This document shows, piece after piece, positions 1-6,622 of a stretch of 9,178 nucleotides of DNA. This DNA is from an uncultured Flammeovirgaceae bacterium. GTDB taxonomy: Bacteria; Bacteroidota; Bacteroidia; Cytophagales; Cyclobacteriaceae. The stretch spans positions 1 through 9,178 of the forward strand of contig CAKZPJ010000383.1 in NCBI GenBank assembly GCA_937138955.1, read 5' to 3'. Made by a program: the position numbers and the translations under genes. The notes under the pieces were generated by a model. It did not search any database, was not told the DNA's origin, and was given only the letters and a program-made list of their open reading frames with translations. Positions within the stretch are counted from its first letter, which is position 1. Each line of letters begins with the position of its first letter.

Positions 1-612
1 TCATTGAACCAAACGGCATTATTGTGCTACTACTTACTTAAAGCCGCTCAGTTGAATCCTGAGTTTAGTCATATTCAGGAACGAGCCGAGGTTATGCTGA
101 AATCGGCTGAGAAATATTCTTGGAGTGATCAGAAGCAAGGCTATTACAGCTACCTAAATATGGATGGAAGTATTTTTGACGAAGAACTTATCCCGGTGAT
201 ATTTACCGGATACGGTGGCTCCGATATTATCGAGTTTGGTCGTATTGCCGCCTACTTCTACCAAGTTACCCAAGACCCAGCCTATAAAATAATGGTTGAA
301 AAAGTAGCTGAAATGCTACTGCGTACTGAGTGGCCCGACGATTTTGTGATAAACAGTTTGGCCAGTGCCTTGCAATTTTCTCTGGATGCTCACGAAATTC
401 TGGGTGATCGTCGCCTGCTACAATCTGCTCAGAACTACGCGACAATTGCTACCTCAACCCTTTGGAGCGGAAAACTATTTATTCGTCAACCGGGCGACCC
501 TTACTACGAGGCCAAACTAGGCACCAATAACTTAGTAACCGGATTACTTCGCTTGCACTTAATTGAAAATGACCGAGCTAATGAGGCCCTACTAACTCAA
601 TGGTCGTTTTGA
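1..612 (+). CDS. C-terminal part of an alpha/alpha-toroid-like protein, 5' end outside window
   Basis: The reading frame is open from the first base (Ser-Leu-Asn-Gln) to TGA at 610-612. About 203 residues are visible and the true start lies upstream; the TTG at 4-6 should not be taken as the start. The visible part is rich in amphipathic helices separated by short loops holding aromatic or Gly-Tyr turns (QGYYSYL, FTGYGGSD, PGDPYYEAKLGTNN). This helix-hairpin pattern is that of (alpha/alpha)6 or (alpha/alpha)7 toroids found in many glycoside hydrolases, polysaccharide lyases and sugar epimerases. I do not recognise a specific family and see no assured catalytic motif. A carbohydrate-related role would fit the sugar-type enzymes downstream, but that is inference. 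The next gene starts 78 bases downstream on the same strand. Being a real gene is well supported; the fold is a moderate guess and the function is unknown. Confidence 0.7.
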   Translation, partial: SLNQTALLCYYLLKAAQLNPEFSHIQERAEVMLKSAEKYSWSDQKQGYYSYLNMDGSIFDEELIPVIFTGYGGSDIIEFGRIAAYFYQVTQDPAYKIMVEKVAEMLLRTEWPDDFVINSLASALQFSLDAHEILGDRRLLQSAQNYATIATSTLWSGKLFIRQPGDPYYEAKLGTNNLVTGLLRLHLIENDRANEALLTQWSF

Positions 613-652
613 ATATGATATTACGCCGAAGGTTGGTCAGGATAGCCAAAAA

Positions 653-684
653 GACTTATCTTAATACGGACATAATAATAAGTC
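653..684. repeat. Short inverted repeat just before the metalloprotease start
   Basis: GACTTAT at 653-659 is repeated in perfect inverted form as ATAAGTC at 678-684, with an 18-base AT-rich loop. It ends six bases before the ATG at 691. It could be a small operator or an mRNA hairpin near the start codon. With seven base pairs, of which only two are G:C, it may also be chance. Confidence 0.25.
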
Positions 685-690
685 AAGAAG

Positions 691-1767
691 ATGGCAAACT
701 CAAAGTCGCGAAAAGCCCCAAACCCATTTCACTACATTAACCGAAGCCCAGCAACCTTTCTCCTTCTGCTGCTAAGCCTGCCTTTTATGGCTTGTCAGGA
801 AGATAATGATGCTCCAGCTTTGCCTGATCTTACCATATACTTAGATCGCTTTGAGGAAGAAGCCCGGCAGAGAGGGTACGATTTAGACCTTTCTAACGTG
901 GATGTTGCTTACGTAGATGAACTTGAAGTAGACGGTAGGCCTTTTTGTGGATGGGGATACTCAGACTACGACGGATTTGGGTTGAGAAGAATAGAAATAT
1001 CTACCGATAATTTTTGTGGCTGGCAAGAACGCAGTGATATTGAACGAGAAAATTTATTCTTTCATGAAATAGGGCACGCTTTTCTTAATCGCTCTCACGA
1101 TGAAAGCTTACTTTGTGATGGCTCGCCGCTCTCGCTGATGAATTCTACTTCAAATGGCTGGGAAATTTATGAAGAAGGTGAGGAGGAAGAGAGAGCCTAC
1201 TACATTTCAGAATTAATTGATAGGTTGGCAGCTTCAGGCCAATGTATTGACTACACGCAGAGTTGGGTGAACGATTCGGTGTTCTACCAATTCACGGTAG
1301 AAGACGATAGGTGGGTATTCAATTCGCGAGAGGGAGCTTACGTAGGCGCGGTAAGTTCAGCTGATGGTTCAGCTGGAGATCGTATTTCCCTGGGTCTACT
1401 TCCGGAAAATGCTTCCGGAGAGAGCGGTAGATGGTTTCGGCGGCTCAACAACCCTAACATTCCGGAATGTGCCGATGTTACATTACGAGTGACTATGAAT
1501 TCGGAGCAACTTACCGTCCGCGGAGCAGCTATTTCTATCCGAGCCTTTCGTGCTCCTTTAGGAAAAGGAGGGGCCCAAGATGAAGAATATTTATTTCTGA
1601 CTACCACCGAAGCTCCAGTATCAGGTAAGTTAGATAATTATGTGGAGGAACTCACTATTCCCTGCTACTCCCGAAGCACTACGTTTATCGTTCTATTCCT
1701 CCGCCTAATGGCCGGAACTCAAGGGGAAGTGTCTTTTGAGGATATTGAGTTAGTAGTAAAAGAATGA
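691..1767 (+). CDS. Lipoprotein zinc metalloprotease-like protein with C-terminal beta-sandwich
   Basis: The 358-residue product begins with a basic n-region, a Leu-rich core (about residues 22-31) and a lipobox ending PFMAC, making Cys35 the lipidated residue. The following QEDND is acidic, like the Bacteroidota lipoprotein export signal that sends lipoproteins to the cell surface. At about residues 125-136 lies HEIGHAFLNRSH, a zinc-binding HExxH with a further His seven positions after the second His. About 20 residues on, SLMNS could be the Met-turn of metzincin-like proteases. HELGH...LNR.H variants of this kind recur in Bacteroidota lipoproteins, so peptidase activity is likely but the substrate is unknown. 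The last ~170 residues are a predicted beta-sandwich ending GEVSFEDIELVV, similar to carbohydrate-binding-type domains and to the decayed gene facing it. The ATG at 691 places the signal peptide correctly. It may be monocistronic. Confidence 0.8.
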   Translation: MANSKSRKAPNPFHYINRSPATFLLLLLSLPFMACQEDNDAPALPDLTIYLDRFEEEARQRGYDLDLSNVDVAYVDELEVDGRPFCGWGYSDYDGFGLRRIEISTDNFCGWQERSDIERENLFFHEIGHAFLNRSHDESLLCDGSPLSLMNSTSNGWEIYEEGEEEERAYYISELIDRLAASGQCIDYTQSWVNDSVFYQFTVEDDRWVFNSREGAYVGAVSSADGSAGDRISLGLLPENASGESGRWFRRLNNPNIPECADVTLRVTMNSEQLTVRGAAISIRAFRAPLGKGGAQDEEYLFLTTTEAPVSGKLDNYVEELTIPCYSRSTTFIVLFLRLMAGTQGEVSFEDIELVVKE

Positions 1768-1786
1768 TAGATAGGAATCAAATTTT

Positions 1787-1817
1787 AAGGTTAATAGTGT
1801 GTGGGTAAACCAACCTT
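1787..1817. terminator. Weak stem-loop after the metalloprotease gene
   Basis: AAGGTT at 1787-1792 and AACCTT at 1812-1817 can pair as six base pairs around a 19-base loop, 20 bases after the stop codon at 1765-1767. There is no U-tract worth the name after it. It lies between two convergent genes, where a terminator would be expected, but the stem is weak. Confidence 0.2.
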
Positions 1818-1873
1818 TCACAACGGGTAGATTTAGCAGTTGGGATAGAAATGAAGAAGAGTAGCAAGCACTT

Positions 1874-2385
1874 CTAATCAACAGTCAGAGTTATATCATC
1901 AAAATATACCTCTCCGCTGGTTTCAGGTAAATAGATGAGGTACACAATTAGGTTGTCAGTTTCACTGCTAATATCATCTAGACTTACACTATATTCCGTC
2001 CAGTCAAACTCACCCCTTGAAGGGTAAGGTTTCAGCCACCAGGAATGTCACTCTGAACAGATTGTCCCCAAAACGCAAAATCATCTTTAATTTGGTTCTG
2101 GCTGGAAATTTTTAATGACTTTTGAGGCGAATAGGCTTCCGCCGTTGAAAAATCAACAACGTATTGCTCCTGACTATCCCGAGAAAACCAATTACTAGGC
2201 ACTCTGAACCCTCTCTCCACAGTGCTATTTAGTAGGAGGTTAATAGTATCCTCCTCTTCTTCTTTACAACTAAAAATCACAATAGTGATTATCACTCCTA
2301 CTATCAAAATACCTTTTGAATATTTTATATTGATTGATTTTGTAGTAAATAGATGCTCTGCTATTGAGGTGAGTTGTACCGCCAA
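1874..2385 (-). pseudogene. Decayed lipoprotein with beta-sandwich domain: frameshift plus internal deletion
   Basis: Read on the minus strand, the 5' part (2385 to 2032) encodes a lipoprotein leader with a hydrophobic core and lipobox-like IFSC, followed by KEEEED. It then enters a domain that runs to FWGQSVQSDIP and stops at TGA (2034-2032). From 2041 to 1874 another minus-strand frame continues the same kind of protein for 55 residues (FDWTEYSVSLDDI ... SGEVYFDDITLTV) and ends at TAG. In the intact C-terminal domain of the neighbouring metalloprotease, about 58 residues separate the matching NIP from YVEEL. Here only about 13-15 remain, so roughly 45 residues, not a multiple of three bases, were lost. 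The 5' frame also lacks any ATG start; only TTG (2385-2383 or later) or rarer starts are available. All three signs point to a pseudogene. The ancestor was probably a surface lipoprotein with a carbohydrate-binding-like domain. Confidence 0.8.
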
Positions 2386-2414
2386 ACCTGTTTTAAGATA
2401 ATGAATTACTTCTT

Positions 2415-3383
2415 ATGAGCCTTAAACTCTTTCGCTTTTTCTGCTTAGTCACGCTATTCTTTGGGTGGGCTTGTACTTCCCCTAATCAAACATCGGAAGA
2501 AACAACTTCGGAAGAGGCTGCTTCCCACAACGAAACCAATTCAAGTACATCGCTGTACCAAAGTCAAGACTTTACAGAAGAAGGTAGCTTTACCAAAGGC
2601 ATTGAAGGCCCAGTAGTAGATGCCGAAGGAAATATCTACGTAGTTAATTTCCAGAAGCAAGGAACCATCGGAAAGATTACCTCCGCTGGTGAAGCCTCCC
2701 TATTTATTGAGCTATCCGAAGGAAGCGTTGGTAACGGTATTCGCTTCAATCGGTATGGTGACATGCTGATTGCCGATTATCCCCAGCACAATATTCTGAA
2801 AGTAGATATGGCTGAGCGATCCATTTCCGTGTTCGCTCACAACGATGCTATGAATCAGCCTAACGATATTGCTATCACCAGTAAGGATGTGCTATTTGCC
2901 AGTGACCCCAACTGGTCGGAAGAAACCGGCCAACTTTGGCGGATTGACCCCGACGGTAGCACTACTTTGCTGGAAGAAAATATGGGTACTACCAACGGTG
3001 TGGAAGTGAGTCCAGATGGAAAAACTTTGTACGTAAACGAAAGTATGCAGCGCGTGGTATGGGCCTACGACCTATCGCCCGACGGGCAAATTAGCAACAA
3101 ACGCGAACTAATTACCTTCTCTGATTTCGGCATGGACGGAATGCGCTGTGATGTAGCAGGCAACCTCTACATCACTCGCCACGGCAAAGGCACCGTAGCG
3201 AAAGTTTCGACCAAAGGCGAAGTGCTACAGGAAATCAAGATGATTGGCGAGTTACCTTCCAATATCGCCTTCGGTGGTTCCGATGGACGAACAGCCTACG
3301 TTACCTTACAAGACCGAGGTTGTGTGGAGACATTTCGGGTAGAGGATCCTGGTCGAGCTTGGCAGATGCGACGAAATAGATAG
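2415..3383 (+). CDS. SMP-30/gluconolactonase-like lipoprotein (sugar lactonase)
   Basis: A 322-residue product with a lipoprotein leader: lipobox GWAC, Cys20, followed by a Ser/Thr/Glu-rich linker to about residue 48. There is no acidic surface-export tag, so it probably sits in the outer membrane facing the periplasm. From about residue 55 on it is a six-bladed beta-propeller of the SMP-30/gluconolactonase/LRE type, with repeated blade motifs (DAEGNIYVV, SPDGKTLYV, DVAGNLYIT). The family's metal ligands appear to be kept: Glu64 in IEGP, Asn194 in TNGVEVSPDG and Asp241 in MDGMRCD, with QPND at 148-151 as a likely substrate-site loop. Family members hydrolyse sugar lactones such as glucono-1,5-lactone to aldonic acids with a divalent metal. 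With a PQQ-type sugar dehydrogenase encoded downstream, a lactone-opening role in the periplasm is plausible. It is the first gene of the plus-strand series; its ATG lies about 30 bases from the decayed divergent gene. Confidence 0.85.
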   Translation: MSLKLFRFFCLVTLFFGWACTSPNQTSEETTSEEAASHNETNSSTSLYQSQDFTEEGSFTKGIEGPVVDAEGNIYVVNFQKQGTIGKITSAGEASLFIELSEGSVGNGIRFNRYGDMLIADYPQHNILKVDMAERSISVFAHNDAMNQPNDIAITSKDVLFASDPNWSEETGQLWRIDPDGSTTLLEENMGTTNGVEVSPDGKTLYVNESMQRVVWAYDLSPDGQISNKRELITFSDFGMDGMRCDVAGNLYITRHGKGTVAKVSTKGEVLQEIKMIGELPSNIAFGGSDGRTAYVTLQDRGCVETFRVEDPGRAWQMRRNR

Positions 3384-3525
3384 CTTTCATTTATCCAACC
3401 GTTTTTACTATTCTAATATAATTTCTAATTTGACAGAATTAAAAAGTGTTCAGGTACTCGTGTTCATAAAATTTTGAATATTATTTTACGACAACTTGAA
3501 TACACGAACATAATAAAACCTACCT
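3384..3525. promoter_or_regulatory. AT-rich gap with repeated GTGTTCA, possible regulatory region
   Basis: This 142-base gap precedes the RidA-like gene. GTGTTCA occurs directly repeated at 3446-3452 and 3460-3466. TCGTGTTC (3458-3465) has a bulged inverted partner GAA-TA-CACGA at 3498-3507. AAATTTTG at about 3470-3477 is one mismatch from the Bacteroidota -7 element TAnnTTTG, but I see no convincing TTG at the matching -33 distance. A promoter and operator for the RidA/PLP-enzyme pair could lie here; the evidence is suggestive only. Confidence 0.3.
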
Positions 3526-3990
3526 ATGAAAAACAAACGTCGCTCAACGCTAAAGCGCATGTTCGCCTCGCTGGCTGCCGTATTTGGTGCTTCTACATTG
3601 GGAGTCCAAACTGCTAAGGCCACATCTTCCAATAAGAAAGTATTCAATGTTCATAAAGATGAGCAAGATGTGCCGCTATTTTCCGGTTCAGTAGTACACG
3701 GTAACACGGTATACATTGCCGGTAAAGGTGCTCACTTTGATGGTGATATTGCCGCCCATACCGACCACGTATTGAAGGAACTCGAGAAAGAACTTAAGAA
3801 AGCCGGGTCGTCTATGGAAAAGGTGCTGAAGGTGAACGTCTACCTGCACGACATTCGCGATTATAAAGCAATGAACGAAGTGTATAAAGGTCGCTTTGGC
3901 CCCAATCCTCCGGTACGTACTACCGTAGCGGTATTCGGCGGCGTTCCGGGCGATTCGCTGGTAGAAATTGATTGTATTGCCTCACTATAA
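3526..3990 (+). CDS. RidA/YjgF-family imine deaminase with twin-arginine export signal
   Basis: A 154-residue protein. Residues 1-32 form a Tat-type leader: RRSTLK at 5-10, then an uncharged segment (FASLAAVFGAS) and a likely AKA cleavage site after Ala32. The remaining ~122 residues cover a complete RidA/YER057c/UK114 domain, whose members are normally about 125-130 residues. The signature Arg131 (PVRTTVAV) and the C-terminal Glu147 (VEIDCIA) are kept; these match the Arg and Glu that bind the carboxylate and activate water in RidA. RidA proteins form trimers and hydrolyse the enamines/imines released by PLP enzymes to keto acids and ammonia. Most are cytosolic, so an exported one is notable. 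The next gene, also Tat-type, starts 10 bases downstream and encodes a PLP enzyme, so co-expression and a shared substrate are likely. The specific substrate cannot be read from the sequence. Confidence 0.88.
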   Translation: MKNKRRSTLKRMFASLAAVFGASTLGVQTAKATSSNKKVFNVHKDEQDVPLFSGSVVHGNTVYIAGKGAHFDGDIAAHTDHVLKELEKELKKAGSSMEKVLKVNVYLHDIRDYKAMNEVYKGRFGPNPPVRTTVAVFGGVPGDSLVEIDCIASL

Positions 3991-4000
3991 TTCTAGCCCT

Positions 4001-5224
4001 ATGCTAAGCCGACGAAAATTACTACGCAACCTATCTGGCCTACCACTAGTAGGCGGATTGCTCGGAAGTCATGTGGCTTCCGCTACTCCTACGCTTACTA
4101 CCTCGCTTCGCCGCGATTACTTTACGGAACTAGGCGTCCGTACGTTCATCAATGCGGCGGGTACCTACACTTCTATGACTGGTTCGTTGATGACCGAAGA
4201 GGTGATGGAGTCGATTCTGTATGCTTCTAACGAATTTGTCACCCTAGACGAACTTCAGGATAGAGTAGGGGAACGTATCGCAGCAATGGTAAAGTGTGAA
4301 GCTGCTACCGTAACTACAGGAGCCGCCTCGGCTATCACCTTCGGTACTGCCGGAGTGATTGCGGGAATGGACGCTGAGAATATTGTGCAGCTACCTCATC
4401 TGGAAGACACCGATATGAAGTCGGAAGTGATTATGCAGAACGCGCATAAGATCGGCTACGCCCACGCCATCCGCAATACCGGAGCGCACATTGTGTACGT
4501 AGACACCCAAAAGGAACTAGAAGAAGCTATCAATGAGAAAACCGCCATGCTCTTCTTCCTGAACGCTAATAACCGATTGGGCGAAATCAAACACGAAGCT
4601 TGGATAGAGACGGGTAAAAAGTATAACGTGCCTACTTTTAATGATTGTGCGGCCGATGTGCCGCCGGTGGAAAATCTCTGGAAGTATACTCAAATGGGTT
4701 TTGACCTGGTTTGCTTTTCCGGGGGTAAAGGTATCCGAGGTCCGCAGAGTGCCGGTTTGCTATTAGGACGAAAAGATTTAATTGCTGCGGCTCGAATGCA
4801 TGCGCCACCCCGAGGCAATACTGTGGGGCGGGGTATGAAAGTAAATAAAGAAGAGATACTGGGTATGATGGTGGCCTTGGAGCTGTACGTGAACAAAGAC
4901 CACGAAGCCGAATGGGAAATGTGGGAGCAGCAAATCGCTCATATTGGTGATGCCGTAAAAGACATTGCCGGAGTAACCACAGAAACCTTTGTGCCCGATT
5001 TGGCCAACCATGTGCCCACCCTAAAAGTAGCCTGGAACGATAAGAAGATTAAGCACGACAACGACTCCCTGCACGAAGCTATGCGTAGCGGTCACCCATC
5101 GATTGAAGTAGCTGGCTGGGGCAGTAACCCCGAGATACAAATCACCACCTGGATGCTGATTCCCGGGCAAGAGCGAGCGGTAGCCAATCGCTTGCGAGAA
5201 GTGCTACAGGAAGCTAGTGTCTAA
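4001..5224 (+). CDS. SelA-like PLP-dependent enzyme (DgaE-type ammonia-lyase family) with Tat signal
   Basis: A 407-residue fold-type I PLP enzyme of the SelA-related group (COG1921) that includes D-glucosaminate-6-phosphate ammonia-lyase DgaE. I chose the ATG at 4001, not the in-frame ATG at 3968, because it gives a clean Tat leader (SRRKLLR at 3-9, hydrophobic core, ASA cleavage after Ala28) and avoids overlapping the RidA gene. Family marks follow: VRTFINAAGTYT near the start of the mature protein, VTTGAASA, an aspartate-bearing TFNDCAADVPP that probably holds the cofactor-ring Asp (about 215), and the Schiff-base lysine Lys243 in FSGGKGIRGPQ. Tat export fits an enzyme that must bind its cofactor before translocation. 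True selenocysteine synthesis is unlikely outside the cytoplasm and no selB or selD is present. By family and context it probably does an alpha,beta-elimination on an amino acid or amino-aldonate. Substrate unknown. Confidence 0.85.
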   Translation: MLSRRKLLRNLSGLPLVGGLLGSHVASATPTLTTSLRRDYFTELGVRTFINAAGTYTSMTGSLMTEEVMESILYASNEFVTLDELQDRVGERIAAMVKCEAATVTTGAASAITFGTAGVIAGMDAENIVQLPHLEDTDMKSEVIMQNAHKIGYAHAIRNTGAHIVYVDTQKELEEAINEKTAMLFFLNANNRLGEIKHEAWIETGKKYNVPTFNDCAADVPPVENLWKYTQMGFDLVCFSGGKGIRGPQSAGLLLGRKDLIAAARMHAPPRGNTVGRGMKVNKEEILGMMVALELYVNKDHEAEWEMWEQQIAHIGDAVKDIAGVTTETFVPDLANHVPTLKVAWNDKKIKHDNDSLHEAMRSGHPSIEVAGWGSNPEIQITTWMLIPGQERAVANRLREVLQEASV

Positions 5225-5358
5225 ATTGGTGCTTAGTGTTATGGTTTAGAGTACTAAGTTTTAAATTCAGAGTTTGTACTCGATTAATACTAGCTTAAAA
5301 CTCTAAATTAAGGTCTCAATGCCAAAGCACTTTAATTCTATAACACCCTAACACCAAT
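5225..5358. repeat. Long imperfect inverted repeat nearly filling the gap between PLP enzyme and amidohydrolase
   Basis: The left arm 5225-5242 (ATTGGTGCTTAGTGTTAT) and the right arm 5340-5358, read in reverse complement as ATTGGTGTTAGGGTGTTAT, match over 17 bases with a one-base and a two-base indel. An inner pair, TTAAATTCAGAGTTT (5261-5275) and the complement of 5297-5311 (TTAATTTAGAGTTTT), extends the symmetry. GAGTAC (5250-5255) / GTACTC (5276-5281) gives a further small palindrome. The left arm begins right after the stop codon; the right arm ends 10 bases before the GTG start. I see no target-site duplication. It may be a small mobile repeat (MITE/REP-like) or a long mRNA hairpin. Confidence 0.6.
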
Positions 5359-5368
5359 CCCTACAACC

Positions 5369-6622
5369 GTGAAACACCTATTTCTACTGAGCATTATAGT
5401 TTGTCTATTCAACTGGTCTTCCGCTTTCACCCAATCATACGATATCTTACTGAATGATGGGCACGTGATTGATCCGAAGAACGAAATTAATGGCCCAATG
5501 GATGTTGCTATTAAGGACGGAAAGATTGCTCGAGTAGCCGAGCAGATTGACGCTTCCGAAGCAGAACAAGTCATTGAGGTAGCCAACTATTACGTCACCC
5601 CCGGACTCATCGATATTCATTCCCACAACTTCCACGGTACTGAGCCGGATGCCTACTTAAGTAACAGTTTTACGGCTTTACCCCCGGATGGCTTTTCGTT
5701 TCGGGCGGGGGTTACTACACTGGTAGATGTGGGCGGCGCCGGATGGAAAAACTTTGAAACGTTTAAAGAGCAAACCATTGATCGATCCAAAACACGGGTA
5801 CTTTCCTTTCTGAACATTGTGGGTGGTGGGATGAAGGGCGGCGAGCAAGAACAGGATGTAAGCGACATGGACGCTGAAATGACTGGTATGGTCGCCAAGC
5901 GTCACCCTGAAGTTGTCGGTATCAAAGTTGCCCACTACGCCGGACCAGATTGGAAGCCAGTAGATCGAGCGGTAGAAGCCGGCGAGATTGCCAACATTCC
6001 AGTGATGGTAGATTTCGGTGGAACCATTCCTCCGCTTCCGCTAGATTCGCTATTGCTACACCATCTTCGTTCCGGAGATATTTTTACGCATACTTTTGGA
6101 CACGTACCGGGTCGGATCCCCATTGTAAACGAGCGGGGCAAAGTGCGCGACTACGTTTGGGAGGCCCAGAAGCGAGGAATTATCTTTGATGTGGGTCACG
6201 GCGGAGGGAGCTTTCTGTTCCGTCAAGCCATTCCCGCCATGAAAGAAGGGTTTCGGCCTAATACAATCAGTACTGATTTGCACACTGGCAGTATGAACGC
6301 CGGTATGAAAAGTCAGATTAATGTGATGTCTAAATTTCTGAATATGGATATGAAGTTGAACGAGGTTATTGCCGCTTCTACTTGGAATTCTGCTCAGGCG
6401 ATTAAGCAAGACAACCTAGGTCATCTAAGTGAAGGAGCCGTAGCCGACGTAGCTGTACTGAACGTGCAGGAAGGTGATTTCGGCTTCATCGATTCAGGAG
6501 GCTATCGCATGGATGGAAATCAAAAAATGGAGTGTGAGTTAACAATTAGAGCGGGAAAAGTTGTGTGGGACTTGAACGGTATTTCCCGTCCCTACTGGAT
6601 TAAAGAAGAAATGGGCCAATGA
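5369..6622 (+). CDS. Secreted dihydroorotase-like amidohydrolase (EF_0837/AHA_3915-type)
   Basis: A 417-residue metal-dependent hydrolase. The start is GTG at 5369, chosen because it gives a Sec signal peptide (KHLFLLSIIVCLFNWSSA, cleavage after about Ala19, no lipobox); the next Met, residue 44, lies inside the domain. The amidohydrolase metal set seems complete: His84/His86 in IDIHSHNF, the probably carboxylated bridging Lys186 in GIKVAHY, His241 in FTHTFGH, His277 in DVGHGGG and Asp303 in STDLH. The N- and C-terminal strands form the usual small beta-sandwich (DILLNDGHVIDP; GAVADVAVLNV). The layout resembles the dihydroorotase-like subfamily that, as I recall, is often encoded beside SelA-related PLP enzymes. 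Such enzymes cleave amide or cyclic amide bonds; de-N-acylation of an amino acid or amino sugar acid is plausible. Its stop overlaps the next start by 4 bases (ATGA), implying translational coupling. Confidence 0.85.
   Translation: MKHLFLLSIIVCLFNWSSAFTQSYDILLNDGHVIDPKNEINGPMDVAIKDGKIARVAEQIDASEAEQVIEVANYYVTPGLIDIHSHNFHGTEPDAYLSNSFTALPPDGFSFRAGVTTLVDVGGAGWKNFETFKEQTIDRSKTRVLSFLNIVGGGMKGGEQEQDVSDMDAEMTGMVAKRHPEVVGIKVAHYAGPDWKPVDRAVEAGEIANIPVMVDFGGTIPPLPLDSLLLHHLRSGDIFTHTFGHVPGRIPIVNERGKVRDYVWEAQKRGIIFDVGHGGGSFLFRQAIPAMKEGFRPNTISTDLHTGSMNAGMKSQINVMSKFLNMDMKLNEVIAASTWNSAQAIKQDNLGHLSEGAVADVAVLNVQEGDFGFIDSGGYRMDGNQKMECELTIRAGKVVWDLNGISRPYWIKEEMGQ

Noticed and set aside
1787..1817. Strong rho-independent terminator between convergent genes
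   Set aside because: Only a six-base-pair stem with a 19-base loop and no U-tract; it is kept only as a low-confidence feature.
2032..2041. Programmed ribosomal frameshift in the minus-strand lipoprotein gene
   Set aside because: No slippery heptamer is seen at the junction, and joining the frames still leaves about 45 residues missing from the domain core, so decay explains it better.
3968..4000. Upstream in-frame ATG at 3968 as the start of the PLP enzyme
   Set aside because: It would overlap the RidA gene by 23 bases and put 11 extra residues before the Tat motif; the ATG at 4001 gives a standard leader.
4001..5224. Genuine L-seryl-tRNA(Sec) selenium transferase (selA)
   Set aside because: It has a Tat export signal, lies next to exported sugar-type enzymes, and there is no selB, selD or tRNA-Sec nearby. 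The fold is shared but the role is very unlikely to be.
5369..6622. Dihydroorotase of pyrimidine synthesis (pyrC)
   Set aside because: It has a Sec signal peptide, and the context is an exported enzyme cluster rather than pyrimidine genes. The metal site is shared across the superfamily.
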